A DNA stretch of 64,000 nucleotides from Pachypanchax playfairii (taxonomy: Eukaryota; Chordata; Actinopteri; Cyprinodontiformes; Aplocheilidae): contig SSNP01000068.1 of NCBI GenBank assembly GCA_006937955.1, positions 869,709 to 933,708 on the forward strand. The letters are read 5' to 3'. The stretch's first letter is position 1. The number at the start of each line of letters is the position of its first letter. The notes beneath the pieces were generated by a model that was given only the letters and a program-made list of their open reading frames with translations, was not told where the DNA came from and did no database searches. The position numbers were made by a program, and so were the translations under genes. This document shows positions 31,851 to 43,371 of this stretch, piece after piece.

Positions 31851-32586
31851 ACAAAACAGCTGTCAACTGAAAACTCATCCAAAATGAAGTACCTCCATTT
31901 AATACCTGGTGTTTTTTCAGAAACAGGAGGAAAAATGATCAGGAGATATTTGCATGTCACAAAAACAAACTCACTATATATCATTATATTTATATGCTTC
32001 ACTTATTTAGGCAAATGTGCTCATACAGTCAGCATTTCACAGTGACAAGCACAAAGACTAAGAACTAGATCACCATGGATCAACATGAAAAACATTCAAT
32101 AATTAATTTAAAGCAAAGATACATGTCTAACACACTAGAACACAGGATTTAACCAGCTGAAGTCTTATTAAACATATGAAATAAAAAAATGCAAATGTAG
32201 CTCATCTTATTTGTCCTGATCAAAATTTGCAAGAATTCAAATTATGTTTAGACAAAAGCTCAAATGGTGTTTATTCAAATGAAAGAATGACATTTATTCC
32301 TGAGTGACTGTCTGAGTTCTGTCATTCAAATATGAGTCTGCAGAAAAAAGAATAAAAACACGTGTGGTTTTGTTGTAGGTGTGGATTACTGGCCTCTCAT
32401 GCAAATAAACAAGAACATCCGAGTTCATGAGTTTAGATGATAAATTCAAACCTGAAGGATTTGTTGATTTTTACAAGTTGGTTTTATTTTCTTGGTGTCA
32501 TTTTTTAAGTTTGCACAGCCATATTTTTTTTAATATTAGTTTTAAATATTATATTATCATAAAACTGTCAATATGTTGAAATGATT

Positions 32587-32890
32587 GTTTATCCATCCAT
32601 CTTCTGCACCTGCTTCTTCCTGTTCAGGGTTGCAGGGAGCTGGTGTCTATCTCCAGCAATCTTTGGGTGAGAGGTGGGAGACACCCTGGACAGGTCACCA
32701 GTCCATCACAGGGCCACACATAACCACACACGTTTTTCAACTGTGGAAGGAAACCAGAGTCCCCAGAGAAAATCCACCATGCACAGGGATAACATGCAAA
32801 CTCCATGCAGAAAGGCCCCAGCCCGGATTCAAACCCAAGACCTTCTCACTGCAAGGCAATAGTGCTATAAACTGTGCCACCGTGCAGCCC
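32587..32890 (-). mobile_element. tRNA-derived SINE, near full length
   Basis: The minus strand starts GGGCTGCACGGTGGCACAG (A-box region), has B-box-like GGGTTTGAATCC, the body GGAGTTTGCATGTTATCCC and ACCAGTCCATCACAGG (plus reading), and ends at ATCCATCCATCTTCTGC. It is the best preserved copy of the SINE family in the window. Confidence 0.8.
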
Positions 32891-33029
32891 ATGTTCAAAC
32901 ATTTGTATTTGTTAAGACAATCCCTGCTAAACACAAAAGTCTAATGACAAATCACCACTCAGATTAAAAAAACAACTGATTCCCTAAATGGCAGCCCTTC
33001 CAGTGAAGGCCAGGTAATCTGAACTGATG

Positions 33030-33430
33030 TTTGGTGCACATGCACAAACAACAGTCAGAACCTTCTCTCCTCCAACTCAGACCACAGAGTGGAAACCCTC
33101 TCATTCACCTGGGAGAACGCCAACATTGAGGCACTCTGCTTGGACTTGTGAGTATCTTCGCACACGATCAACACCTCCACCTCCTGGGCTACCGTGGAGT
33201 AGGAGAGAGTTCAGCTCCTTTCCAGGAGATGGGTCCAGAAGCTAAGCTTTATGTTGAGGTGATCCCAGCTACATCTAGCTGGTACCTCTCAGCCTTACTC
33301 ACCAGCACCAGCTCCTTTTCCGACTGTGGGGTGGCATTCCAAGTTTCATCAGCTGGTTATTTAGTTAGGAAATGTTTTACAAATTGTTCTCTAAAATGCC
33401 TTGAAATTACATTTGTTGTGCTCTTTTTAT
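33030..33430. repeat. Retroposon body upstream of the (TTGAA)n tract, shared with 36840-37090
   Basis: GTTCAGCTCCTTTCCAGGAG, GGTACCTCTCAGCCTTACTC and GGCATTCCAAGTTTCATCAG recur in the 36.8 kb paralog. The end TGCCTTGAAATTACATTTGT followed by a pentamer run looks like the 3' end of an L2-type LINE. No intact frame was found. Confidence 0.6.
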
Positions 33431-33584
33431 AGAATAGAATAGAATTGAATTGAATTGAATTGAATTGAATTGAATTGAATTGAATTGAATTGAATTGAAT
33501 TGAATTGAATTGAATTGAATTGAATTGAATTGAATTCCATTGCATTGCATTGCATTGCATTGCATTGCATTGCATTGCATTGCA
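33431..33584. repeat. Compound pentanucleotide microsatellite (TTGAA)n then (TTGCA)n
   Basis: About 20 TTGAA units are followed by about 9 TTGCA units, nearly perfect. In the paralogous insertion at about 37080-37100 only two to three TTGAA units exist, so the expansion followed the duplication. Confidence 0.95.
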
Positions 33585-33839
33585 GTTTATGCAGCCCGGG
33601 ATCCACACACCTTAGCACCCACCTTTCCATGCCACACGGCTCTCTACACACCCAATCTTGGTTTTTCTCCACTCAGGTGGTGAGGTCATTTTGAGGTAGC
33701 TTCCTGTACCCTTTTCAAGCTGAGCTCAGCAGATTTAAATTGATTTAAGTTGTCTGTTTATTCATTTATCATATTTAACCATGTTTAATGTTTCAAATAT
33801 GACATTGTTTTTTTATTAAAATCAATCCATTTGAATGCA

Positions 33840-33923
33840 GTACAGAGAGACGCATGACGGTGAGGCAACATTCATCAGTGCAGTTTGTCTTGTGGGAGAA
33901 CAACAAAGCTAAACACTGCTCAG
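33840..33923 (+). promoter_or_regulatory. Non-coding first exon, plus-strand type (copy 1)
   Basis: GGGAGAACAACAAAGCTAAA and CACTGCTCAG/GTTAGTTTCT give a donor at 33923/33924. Similar sequence with a donor at the same place lies before 38187, 45459 and 49763. The intron to the acceptor at 34716 would be 793 nt. The exon start is not defined because no TATA box is visible. Confidence 0.6.
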
Positions 33924-34718
33924 GTTAGTTTCTGATTTTTATTATTTTGGAATGTGAAAACAGCTGATACTAAAAATACTTGAAGGATCAAAACAGATTC
34001 TATTTTAACTTTTTTGGATAGGCATCATCTCCCTGACTAACTTTGAACAGGGTTTTGGGAATTGAATAACCACAAGTTTTTGCCAGTGTTCATTTCCTGT
34101 CAATGCAGATGTGTTAGGTACTAGTTCTTTTGTTCATTTGTCATTTTGTACGTTTTTAGCTTTTGGTCTCTTCATATTCAGACTTTTGTGGGAACAGAAG
34201 TTCAGCACCTGCCAACAGTCAGTTTGTACCCATCTTAACATCCAATGATAACAACAAATTATGGAACCGAGATAAAAAGGCTCCAGAGTTACAACAAATA
34301 TCCTTCAGGTCTAATAAGGGTTAGCATTAGGTGGAGTTAAAGCTACAGGATTATGGGATAAGTAAATAGATAAAAAATGCAATGACAAATAAACAGCTGG
34401 TAACATCTTGGTAACATGGCAGAATATGTTGTTTTGTTGTCTAGATATGGCCTCAGGTTTAGGCCATAGACTACAAAACAACAAGGGCTGCTGGGTCAAA
34501 GAGTCAAGTGGAAACGTCGAGTAAGAGGCTCCACCCCAACAAAGTCAATCAATCTAGAGTGCGCCTCCTAGTGGGGACATATCAGAATTACAGGGAAAAT
34601 AAAACATTAACAAGGTTTAGCCGTAGTTTGCCCATGCCTGGCCTAAAGTATTTTATAAAGATAGATGTGACTAATGCAATATTACCTCAATGTTAACAAT
34701 AATAATGTTTTTTCAGAT

Positions 34719-35627
34719 ATGTTGATGAAATCATCCTCAACCTACAATGAATCTGATCCTCATCAACAACTTTATACTACAGACTTCTTCTTCATGTACT
34801 TTTCATGCCTCATCTCCAGACCAGCTTCTATTATCACTTATGTGTATATCATAGTTCACGTCTTTCTTCTCCTTCCTATCACTGTGCTCATCCTCTACCA
34901 CATTCTCCTACAGAGAATAAAGTGTTCAGTCCTTTCTGCAGGAGGAATGAATCACTCTGACTGCTTCACCTTCAATTTGGCCCTAATGGAGCTGATTGGT
35001 GCCCTTGGTTATATTCTCATTTTTTGTGACATTTGCAAAGAAAATTCAACAGATGTATTTGAAGTAGGGACTGTTCTGACAACCATCACATGGTTTGGTG
35101 AGATATGTGTTCATGTTCTCACATGCTTAGAGCGCTACCTGGCTGTTGTCCATCCCATCACCTACCTGAATCTAAAGAAAGAAACAGGAATCAGGATCAG
35201 AAATCTCATTATTGGTTGTGTCTGGATACTTTCCTTTGTAGGGAATTTCTCAAAAAACATTTTCACGACAGTAAATTTCTGTCTCTTGCTCCTGTCCATA
35301 ATAATGGTCTCCTTCTTTAGTATTTCTGTTTTGCGTGTGTTGATTCGATCAGGCCCAGGAGATCAGGTCGGGAGCAGGGAGAGAGTTGACCAATCAAAAC
35401 GTAGAGCATTCTACATCATTGTGGTCATACTGGTAGTGCTGATGGTGAGATTTGTCTGGGGTCTGTTTTGGGCTGTTGTGAATGAGACAATAAAAAAGAT
35501 TGATTGTATTATATTTGCACTTGATTTCTGGACTAATCTACCCAGCAGTCTGATTTTACCCGTGCTGTTTCTGTTTAGAGCAGGAAAATGTGTGTGTTGT
35601 AAGAAAACGATCTACATAAAAAGGTAA
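34719..35627 (+). CDS. Seven-transmembrane receptor, plus-strand array member 1
   Basis: The 302-aa protein has its ATG two bases after TTTTTTCAG; the 15 codons upstream in frame are intron. Features: N10-E-S, Cys30, TM1 about 37-62, Glu91 in TM2, ERY 138-140 followed by LAVVHPITYLNLKKETG, ICL3 with GPGDQVGSRERVDQSKRRA, TM6 VVILVVLMVRFVWGLFWA, Cys in KKIDC before TM7, NLPSSLILPVLF, and a basic Cys-containing tail KCVCCKKTIYIKR. The ICL3-TM6 DNA is identical to that of 45459 over at least 140 bases. Just after the stop lies a SINE-derived segment (CATGCAAACTCCATGTAGAA). Confidence 0.92.
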   Translation: MLMKSSSTYNESDPHQQLYTTDFFFMYFSCLISRPASIITYVYIIVHVFLLLPITVLILYHILLQRIKCSVLSAGGMNHSDCFTFNLALMELIGALGYILIFCDICKENSTDVFEVGTVLTTITWFGEICVHVLTCLERYLAVVHPITYLNLKKETGIRIRNLIIGCVWILSFVGNFSKNIFTTVNFCLLLLSIIMVSFFSISVLRVLIRSGPGDQVGSRERVDQSKRRAFYIIVVILVVLMVRFVWGLFWAVVNETIKKIDCIIFALDFWTNLPSSLILPVLFLFRAGKCVCCKKTIYIKR

Positions 35628-35639
35628 AAGTCCATGCAT

Positions 35640-36500
35640 GCAGAAAATAAACATGCAAACTCCATGTAGAAAGGCCCCTAGTAAAGATTCAACTTCTGCA
35701 AAAGCACTTGAGCACCTGCATTTGGGTGAAACTAATATCTGCTTTACACACTTAAAATCGCAGCAATGAATTAATTATTTTAATGTATTCTGTTTAACAA
35801 GTGTAGATCTTAAAGAAATCACCCCTTCACATTAACAGAGTGCACACTTACTGAATCCTTGATTTACACACAGAAATAAATAGTGTCTGAACATCCCATC
35901 AATTTCCTCAAACAAATTTTATGGTTGTCACAAATATCTAAATATCTAAATGAACTGATGGTCTAGACATGTTATTTATTTAAAAACTTTAACTTTTTTA
36001 AGCTAAAAAATGATTTATATAAGATTATCTGTATGATATGCAGTTTTTACTGATCTGTTTGTTGAAACAATGTCATGCATGTATATGTTTATATCATTAA
36101 TTTTCTGTTTGACTTGTTTTTTTTAAAGCAAATGATTATTATTGTATTTGTTAAATATGTGGTAAAACAATTACAACATTAAGATTTTTTAAGTGTGATG
36201 GCAAGTAAATTTTTATTGTCAAAACATTGCTGTATTTATACAAAATAACAAATTGTCAATTATTTATGTGAGTCAGATTATTAAATCCAAATACTGTTCC
36301 ACTATGACTGATGATCATTTAGTAGTGTGTTTGAGGCTATCAGCTGCTACTGTCTGGACTCTGAATAATTCCACTTAGTACAAGATGTCAGAGTAAGTTG
36401 TATTGTGCAATAAGGATTTGCACAGTTATGCAAGGTACACCAACTTACGTATATTACACATTAAAACAATAATCAGTATAATAAAAAATGAATATAGGTT
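35640..36500. repeat. 3' flank duplicated with the receptor
   Basis: It starts with SINE-derived sequence and continues AT-rich to GTCTGTATGATATGCAGTTTTTACTGATC and CCAAATACTGTTCCAC (each also near 39580 and 39825). The same landmarks appear near 40985 and 46855. It marks the right-hand part of the duplication unit, so whole gene units, not just CDSs, were copied. Confidence 0.6.
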
Positions 36501-36839
36501 TAACATTTTCACTATATGTATATGCTTTTGACTCGGTCATTTTATAAGTAGCTCGCAAGCTAAAAAAGTGTCTGAGTATGACCTGCTATATCAATATAGG
36601 GTTTATCCAAACCCCAAAATTCCCCTTACCCCTGGATTTTAAAAGTCACTTTGAGCCCTATAGCTGAAGGAGTGGCAACAGTGTTCTTCTATAGAATAAC
36701 ACCTCCCTTCAACAAGGCTGTCATCAACTTTTACCACTTCCTTATCATAGAGACATAATGAGTTTCAGCTGATTTACACTTCTGTAACTGCTCATTTATC
36801 ATGTACAATCAGGTTTGACTTTTTCCATGACTAGGAGAG

Positions 36840-37265
36840 AATTCAGCCCTTTTGCAGGGAATGGGTTCCAGAGCTTAAGATTTGCATAATGGTGATCCAG
36901 GTACATCTAATTGGTACCTCTCAACTTTACTCACCAGCACTAACTACTTTCCCAACAGTGAGGTGGCATTCCAAGTTTCATCAGCTGGTTCCTTAGTTGG
37001 GACATTCTTTACCAGTTGGCATGATATTTCTGTAAAATGCCTTAAAATTACATTTGTTATATAGTGGCGCTTTATAAATAAAAATTGAATTGAACAGAAT
37101 TGACTTGCAGTTTATGCAGCTCGGGATCCACATGCTTTAGCACCCACCTTTCCATACTCCACGGCTCTCTACACACCCAGTCTTGGTTTTTCTCTACTAA
37201 GGTGGTGAGTCCATGAGGTCCATTGAGGTACCTTCCTTTACCCTTTTCAAGCTGAGCATAGCAGT
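36840..37265. repeat. Paralogous copy of the 33.2-33.7 kb retroposon block
   Basis: It runs from TTCAGCCCTTTTGCAGGGAA to CCTTTTCAAGCTGAGC in the same order as 33205-33725. Its tail keeps GTGGCGCTTTATAAATAAAA, which was lost or overwritten in the other copy, then only a few TTGAA units. Confidence 0.65.
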
Positions 37266-37454
37266 GTCCCCTTGAGCAAAGACTGAACCACCAGGCACTT
37301 GCTAAACAATTATGTTTTCAGAGCTTCATTCGGATTTTTGAACAATAGAGAAATGATTTGTTGTCACTGTAGTTACAAGGTGGTTTCAAAATGTCAGCTG
37401 ATTTATGATTTATATGAAATTGTTTTATTTATGAAAATCAACCCATTTGAATGC

Positions 37455-37540
37455 AGTATAGAGTGATGCACTGAGGTGTGGCAACATTCAATCAGAGCAG
37501 TTCTTCATGTGGGAGAACAACAAAGCTAAACATTGATCAG
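37455..37540 (+). promoter_or_regulatory. Non-coding first exon, plus-strand type (copy 2)
   Basis: GGGAGAACAACAAAGCTAAA and CATTGATCAG/GTTAGTTTCC set the donor at 37540/37541. AATCAGAGCAGTT precedes it. The intron to the TTTCAG acceptor at 38184 is 644 nt. Confidence 0.6.
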
Positions 37541-38186
37541 GTTAGTTTCCTATTTTTATTATTGTTCTGGAATGCAAAAACAGCTGATACTAAAACTGTT
37601 TACCTACTTGATGGGTCAACATGGATTATATTTGACATTTTTAGACCAACTTTGAACAGGTTTTGGGAATTGAATAACCAAAAGTTTTGATGGTGTTCAT
37701 TTCCTGTCAATGCAGATGTGTTAGGTACTAGTTCCTTTGTACCTCTGTCATTTTGTACATTTGTAGCTTTTGGCCACTTCATATTGAGACCTTTGTGGGA
37801 ACAGAAAGTCAGCACCTGGAAACAGTCAGCAGTTGATTTTTCAATCATCTAATTAACTGTTTGGAAAAAAGAATTACAGTTCAGATTACTGGATAATAAG
37901 AAATGAAATACCCACAAATTACAGAACTGAGATAATAAGGCGTAACGATCCAGAGTTACAGCAAACATCCTTAAATCAAAAGTCCGATAAGGGTTTGCAT
38001 TAGGTGGCGATAATGCTACAGGATTATGGGAAAAGTATAAATAAATAAGCAATAATAAGTAAACAGCTGATAACATCTTGGTAACATGGCAGAATATGTT
38101 TTTTTGTAGTCTAGATATGCCCTTAAGTATTTTACAAAGACAGATGTGACTAATGCAAACTAAATGTTATTTTCTGTCTTTCAGAC

Positions 38187-39074
38187 ATGTCAGTAAATTT
38201 ATCCTCAACCTACAATGAATCTGTTCCTCATCAACATCTTTCTTCTACAAGCACCTTTGTCTCCATGTACTTGTCTTGCCTCGTCTCCAGACCTGCATAC
38301 ATTGTCTTCACTGTGTATATCATGGTCCACATCTTCCTTCTCTTCCCGATCTCTGTGCTCATCCTCTACCGCATTCTCCACCACACAAAAAACTGTTCAG
38401 TCCTTTCTGCAGGAGCAATGATCCACTCTGATTGCATCACCTTCAATTTGGCTATAATAGAGCTGATTGGTGTCCTTGGTTATGTTCTCTATTTTTGTGG
38501 TATCTACAAAGAAAATTCAGCGAATATGTTGTTAGTAGGAACTGTTCTGACAACCATCACATGGTTTGGTGAGGTCTGTTTTCATGTTCTCACATGCTTG
38601 GAGCGCTACCTGGCTGTTGTCCATCCCATCACCTACCTGAATCTAAAGAAAGAAACAGGAATCAGGATCAGAAGTCTCATTATTGGTTGTGTCTGGATAT
38701 TTTGTTGTACAGCAATTTTATCAATTAGCTTGATAACCATTGTCAATTTCTGTCTCTTGTTCCTGTCCATGTCAACTGTCTCCTTCTGTAGTATTTCTGT
38801 TTTGCGTGTGTTGATTCGATCAGGCCCAGGAGATCAGGTCGGGAGCAGGGAGAGAGTTGACCAATCAAAGCGGAGAGCATTCTACATCATTGTGGTCATA
38901 CTGGTAGTGCTGATGGTGAGATTTGTCTGGGGTCTGTTTTGGGCTGTTCTGAATGAGACAACAGGAAGTACTCATTGTATTGTAATGGTACTTGATGTCT
39001 GGTTTAATCTACCCAGCAGTCTGATTTTACCCCTGCTGTTTCTACTTAGAGTAAGAAAAAATGTGTGTTGTTAG
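38187..39074 (+). CDS. Seven-transmembrane receptor, plus-strand array member 2
   Basis: The 295-aa protein has its ATG two bases after CTGTCTTTCAG. Map: N4-L-S and N10-E-S, Cys31, TM1 37-62, TM2 83-105 with Glu92, TM3 115-141 ending ERY 139-141, TM4 161-182, TM5 185-212, ICL3 to 229, TM6 230-254, Cys264, TM7 264-287 (NLPSSLILPLLF). It ends early at KNVCC, without the KKTIYIKR extension of member 1. Residues 8-118 are almost identical to 49763, while TM3 (TVLTTITWFGE) follows member 1, so it looks mosaic. The ICL3-TM6 tract carries the AAGCGG variant shared with 49763. Confidence 0.92.
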   Translation: MSVNLSSTYNESVPHQHLSSTSTFVSMYLSCLVSRPAYIVFTVYIMVHIFLLFPISVLILYRILHHTKNCSVLSAGAMIHSDCITFNLAIIELIGVLGYVLYFCGIYKENSANMLLVGTVLTTITWFGEVCFHVLTCLERYLAVVHPITYLNLKKETGIRIRSLIIGCVWIFCCTAILSISLITIVNFCLLFLSMSTVSFCSISVLRVLIRSGPGDQVGSRERVDQSKRRAFYIIVVILVVLMVRFVWGLFWAVLNETTGSTHCIVMVLDVWFNLPSSLILPLLFLLRVRKNVCC

Positions 39075-39970
39075 AAAACAACCTATAAAAAGATGAAATT
39101 CCATGCATGCAGAGAAAAAAGCATGCAAAACCCATGCAGAAAGGCCCCTAGTAAAGATTCAACTTTTGCAAAAGCACTTAACCACCTGCACCAGGCTGAA
39201 ACCCGTATCTGTTTACACATTTAAAATCATCAGCAATAAATTAACTATTAAAAAATATTCCATTTGACAGGTAGATTTTAAAGAAAAAATCCATTCGAAT
39301 TAAAAGCTTGTGTTTAAAAATGCTAACTCGGTTTCAGTGCACACCCAATTTCATGAGTCATCAAGAAACAGCAGTCTTACTACAAGAGTGCACACTTACT
39401 GGCTGTTTAATTTGCATACAGAAAAAAAATCGTGTCAGTTTCCTCCAGTGATTTTCCTAGTTGTCAGATATATCCAAATTAACTGTTAGGTTGATTCTAG
39501 ATATTTTACATGTTTATAAATTTTAATTGTTTATAAATGTATGCTGGAAAAAAAATAATTTTGTCTGTAAAAAATTGTCTGTATGATATGCAGTTTTTAC
39601 TGATCTGTTGGTAGAAAAAAAATGTCTTTATTTAATTCATTGTCAGTTTGGCATAGTCTTTTTACAGATAATACATTTGATTGTATTTGTTAAATATGCC
39701 ATAAAAAATTGCAACATTAAGAATTTACAATGTAATGCCAAGCCAAGTATATTTTTATTGTCAATACATTGCTGTATCTATATAAAACAATAAATTGCCA
39801 CTTATGTGACTCAGATTATTAAATCCAAATACTGTTCCACAATGACTGATGATCATTTAGAAGTGTGTTTGAGGCTATCAGCAGCTACTGTCTGGACCAT
39901 GTATCTCTTGACGATTCCACTCAATGTGACCCCCCAATTTACACCAAACGCATCAGTGGCGAGTTACAGC
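39075..39970. repeat. 3' flank of the 38187 gene, paralogous to 35640-36500
   Basis: The SINE remnant (GCATGCAAAACCCATGCAGA) and later landmarks AGATTATTAAATCCAAATAC and CATTTAGAAGTGTGTTTGAG correspond to the flank of member 1. No gene was found. Confidence 0.55.
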
Positions 39971-39971
39971 A

Positions 39972-40337
39972 CACTCTCAGAAATAGAGGTACGAGACAAG
40001 AACATTTTTGTACCTATAGGTAAATTGTTCCCTCAAAAGTACAATATTGGTCTTTAAAAGGTCAGAAATGTCCCTCTGAGGGTTCAAATTGATATAAAGT
40101 ACAAATTTGTACCATTTCAACTGCACCTGCAACCCTGGTCAAGGCTGGTTAATCTCCATTTTATTAGGTTTCATCCATCATTTTCAATATTATGTTTCAG
40201 AATGTTGGTTTTAGACTTCAAAATGTGGCAGAATTTTACTGTTTTAGTGGAACAACTTCATAAGATACAAAAATGGACCTGGACTACAGGGTACACCCCC
40301 AGCGACAAGAATTTGTACCCTTCTTGTACCCTTCTTC
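39972..40337. mobile_element. Candidate DNA element with GTACC-rich body
   Basis: It starts CACTCTCAGAAATAGAGGTAC, a terminus I recognise from a common fish MITE, and contains repeated GTACAAAT, TTGTACC and GGGTACAC motifs. It ends abruptly at TTTGTACCCTTCTTGTACCC where receptor homology begins. No right-hand inverted end is seen, so it is truncated or was deleted together with the 5' part of the gene. Confidence 0.5.
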
Positions 40338-40555
40338 CTGTTTTGGGCTATTCAGGACGAGGTAACGGAAGTAATGATTGTACTATATTTGCTATTGATT
40401 TGTGGATTTATTTGCCCAGCAGTCTGATTTTACCCTTGCTGTTTCTGTTAAGAGTAGGAAAATGTGTGTGTTGTAAGAAAACGATCTACATAAAAAGAGA
40501 TAATTCCATGCATGCAGAGAAAAAACATGCAAACGTCATGCAGAAAGGCCCCTAG
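40338..40555 (+). pseudogene. Receptor relic: end of TM6, TM7 and tail
   Basis: From CTGTTTTGGGCTATTCAGGA the sequence follows the 45459 gene: ECL3 with NDC, YLPSSLILPLLF, then GKCVCCKKTIYIKR and the SINE-derived tail to a stop at 40553-40555. Everything before the end of TM6 is missing and replaced by the preceding repeat. A frame starting at 40202 runs through both but is not a gene. Confidence 0.8.
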
Positions 40556-41593
40556 GAAAGATTCAACTTCAGCAAAAGCCCTTAACTACCTGCATCTAGT
40601 TAAAACCAATATCTGCTTTACACGCTCAGAATCATCTGCAGTAAATTAAGTATTTTAATAAATTCTTTTTAACGTGTCGATTTTAAAGAAAACATCCCTT
40701 CAAGTTGAAATATAGTGTCAAAAATTGTACTTTGTTTTCAATGCACACTCAATTTTACTACCTTTCAAAAATATCTGTCTTTTTAACCAAGCCATCAAGA
40801 AACAGCTGTCTCATTAACAGACCGCATAGTTTCTGACTGCTTTATTTACACACAGAAAAAACTGTCTAAACATCATGTGAATTTCCTCCAATGTTTTTCC
40901 TGTTTTTCGGATATATACAGGTTTTTTACATAATTGTTTTTATTGTATGCTGGAAAAAACAAATCTTGCCTATAGAAAATTGTCTGTATGATATGCAGTT
41001 TTCACAGAACTGTCGGTAGAAAAATGTTTAGCATAGCCTATTTAAAACAAAATATTTTTTATTGTATTTGTTATATACATGATTAAGTAATTACAATGTA
41101 AATAATTATAATTTAATAGCAAGTAACTTTTTGTGTGAAGCATATTACTGTTGTAATGGAAAGATTTGGTTATAAATGAATCAGGTGAGTTCATTTTACA
41201 TAAAAAGGTGTATTATAAAATCATACATGATTGAGAGCAGTCGGTCAAATAATGGAACATTGGAAAGAGGCTCTGGAGCCTAATTCTTGTCAAAGCTGGT
41301 TTATAGTGCTGAAACAGAGAGATTGCCACATCATGGACATCATCAGAAGTCTGAATGACTTGGCGAGATTGATAAGCTATGAGCTGTGAATCTAATTTGA
41401 GCAGAAAATGTTAGGCTACTGTGACATGTTTGTACATATGACAGGAAGTAACTTGAATTTCAGTCCTCTCTTCTTGATACTATAAAAGACATTCCATAAT
41501 AATCAATAACCTAAAATGTGATTAACAAAATCATCATAATACCCTCACCATCATACATCACAAAAATAAAAGATTAAAAGAACAAAAAAATAT
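40556..41593. repeat. Flank of the relic, paralogous to other 3' flanks
   Basis: It includes TTGTCTGTATGATATGCAGT and CTTAACTACCTGCATCTAGT landmarks found after the intact plus-strand genes. The rest is AT-rich and unrecognised. Confidence 0.45.
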
Positions 41594-41673
<80 letters not shown>

Positions 41674-41674
41674 A
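41594..41674. repeat. (GAAA)n microsatellite
   Basis: About 20 near-perfect AAAG units, followed by A-rich sequence to about 42000 with nothing else recognised. Confidence 0.95.
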
Positions 41675-42403
41675 CATTACAATGTATTGAGGCAAAAAAG
41701 TTCCTGTTTATAGGGTAAAAATTCCTCCATGGCTCCCTGCAAAATAAATAAAAACTTTAAAAATAAAATTTAAAAGAAATAGAAATTGAAAAAAGAAGGT
41801 TAAAAAAGAAATAAAATAAATAAGAAGGGACTCAACAAATAAAATACAAAAACAACTTCAAATCCACCCAATAAAGAATGATTAAACAAAAACCTAAAAA
41901 GAGAAATGTAACCTCTAATAGCTGAAATAATGCATAACAACTTCTAAAAAATCAAAAACTTAATAACATTTAAAATACAAGTTAGTTTGGTCAATCAACT
42001 CTACAATTCCATATTTGAACAAAAGCCAAAGGATCAATAAAAGGACCAACTAGTCAGTAACAAAAGAGTCGTCAATACCACAATCTAAAAGAAGATCAAC
42101 CCCATCGCCCAGACGGGAATCTGTCTGTCGATAAATCAGACCCCTTGGAATCCTGCACCTGAAGACAAATAAAACTCTGTACCACTGAAGTCACCCACCA
42201 AATCCGTAAAGCATGAAAACAATGCAGAACACACGTAATAAACAAACAAAATAACAACAGAATCACAATAACAAGAATAAACCCTTTGAGTGTTGCTGTC
42301 CAACATGACCCTGGAGAAAACCATATCCCCACCCCGAGCCTGGCCTTGCGAGCCCAGTGTGTGCATGTGTGACACGAGTGATGGCAAATGTTCATGCACA
42401 GAT
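41675..42403. other. A-rich intergenic stretch, nothing identified
   Basis: A-rich DNA with scattered CAA and AAT runs. Open frames here have no domain signature. It ends at the target-site duplication of the next transposon. Confidence 0.35.
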
Positions 42404-42411
42404 GTGAGATT

Positions 42412-43311
42412 TAGAGCCCTGCATTTGAGCCCGGGGCCCGACAGCCCGAAGGCCCACGGGCCAGGCTTCGGGCCCCGTGGGGGCGGGCTTTTTTTGTTAC
42501 CTGCAAATGAAAGCGATGTGTTGTGTTCACTGTTTATCCAACTTAAATGGCAACATTTGAATGCAACACCCTCTCTTCCCGCCCCACTCCCTCTCTCGCC
42601 GGCTACCTGCTCTCTCACATCCCAAACGCTAGCGACTCCCTGTGCAGTTACCTCTACAGGCTCATCTGGCCCGCTCGGTGCTGAATCCCAGCAGCAAGTA
42701 GCGCACGTTTAGTGCAGCTGAACGGGTCGTCGAGGAGAGGAGGACTGGACTTGCCCCCGACACTGTTGATGCTGTTCTGTTTCCGCATGATGCCAAGAAG
42801 TAGGCTTAAAGATGTTTTTGTATGTCAACATAAGGTCAACTGTTACTGCGTTGTCATACATGTCAACTCTCCCAAATCCAGATTTTCCCGGGAGACTCCC
42901 GGATTTTAGTGCACCTCCCGAAAATCTCCCGGAGCCCACTTTCTCCCGATTTCCGACAGTTTCCACCATCCGTTGTTTCCGACCAGCTATTTATAGCGAT
43001 AACACCTTAAGGACCGTCTTACAACCACAGATTACATGCTGAAAACGGTCCCACGTTGCCGCTGCGGCACAACTCACTTCTATTGCGCACCCCTCCCCCT
43101 TGCTCTTACACGACCAGCGCCTGCTACCCCACGCTCCGACACACCTCAACCACAGTCTCCCTAATTCTCCATAAATGTCTCCCTAATTCTGAGTTCTCAA
43201 GGTTGACATGTATGTGCATTGTTCAATCATGCACAAAAAAAAGGGGTGTGGGCCGGGCCGGGTTCGGGCTTGTTGAAACTCGAAAACCTATCGGGCCAGG
43301 CCAGGGCTCTA
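42412..43311. mobile_element. hAT-type element with perfect 8-bp target duplication
   Basis: Inverted ends TAGAGCCCTGCATTTGAGCC and GGCCAGGCCAGGGCTCTA are flanked by GTGAGATT on both sides (42404-42411, 43312-43319). GC-rich subterminal sequence with GGCCCG repeats is seen at both ends. It contains another element (42855-43214). No transposase frame was recognised, so it is non-autonomous. A fragment of the same family lies at 55441. Confidence 0.88.
42855..43214. mobile_element. Nested hAT-type element
   Basis: Ends CATACATGTCAACTCTCCC and AAGGTTGACATGTATG are inverted repeats. Flanks TGCGTTGT and TGCATTGT are a target duplication with one mismatch. The body holds palindromic TCTCCCGGA repeats. 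It is younger than the 42412 element that contains it. Confidence 0.8.
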
Positions 43312-43371
43312 GTGAGATTGTCAATAACATCTGGAATGTATGTGCAACACTCATCACAGATTACCTTACAG

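Noticed and set aside
33357..33672. Two minus-strand frames of NSIQF and NAMQC repeats
   Set aside because: They are translations of the TTGAA/TTGCA pentamer tract.
42096..42712. Three overlapping frames of 99-160 codons
   Set aside because: They cross the 42412 transposon boundary and are products of GC-rich ends. No domain is visible.
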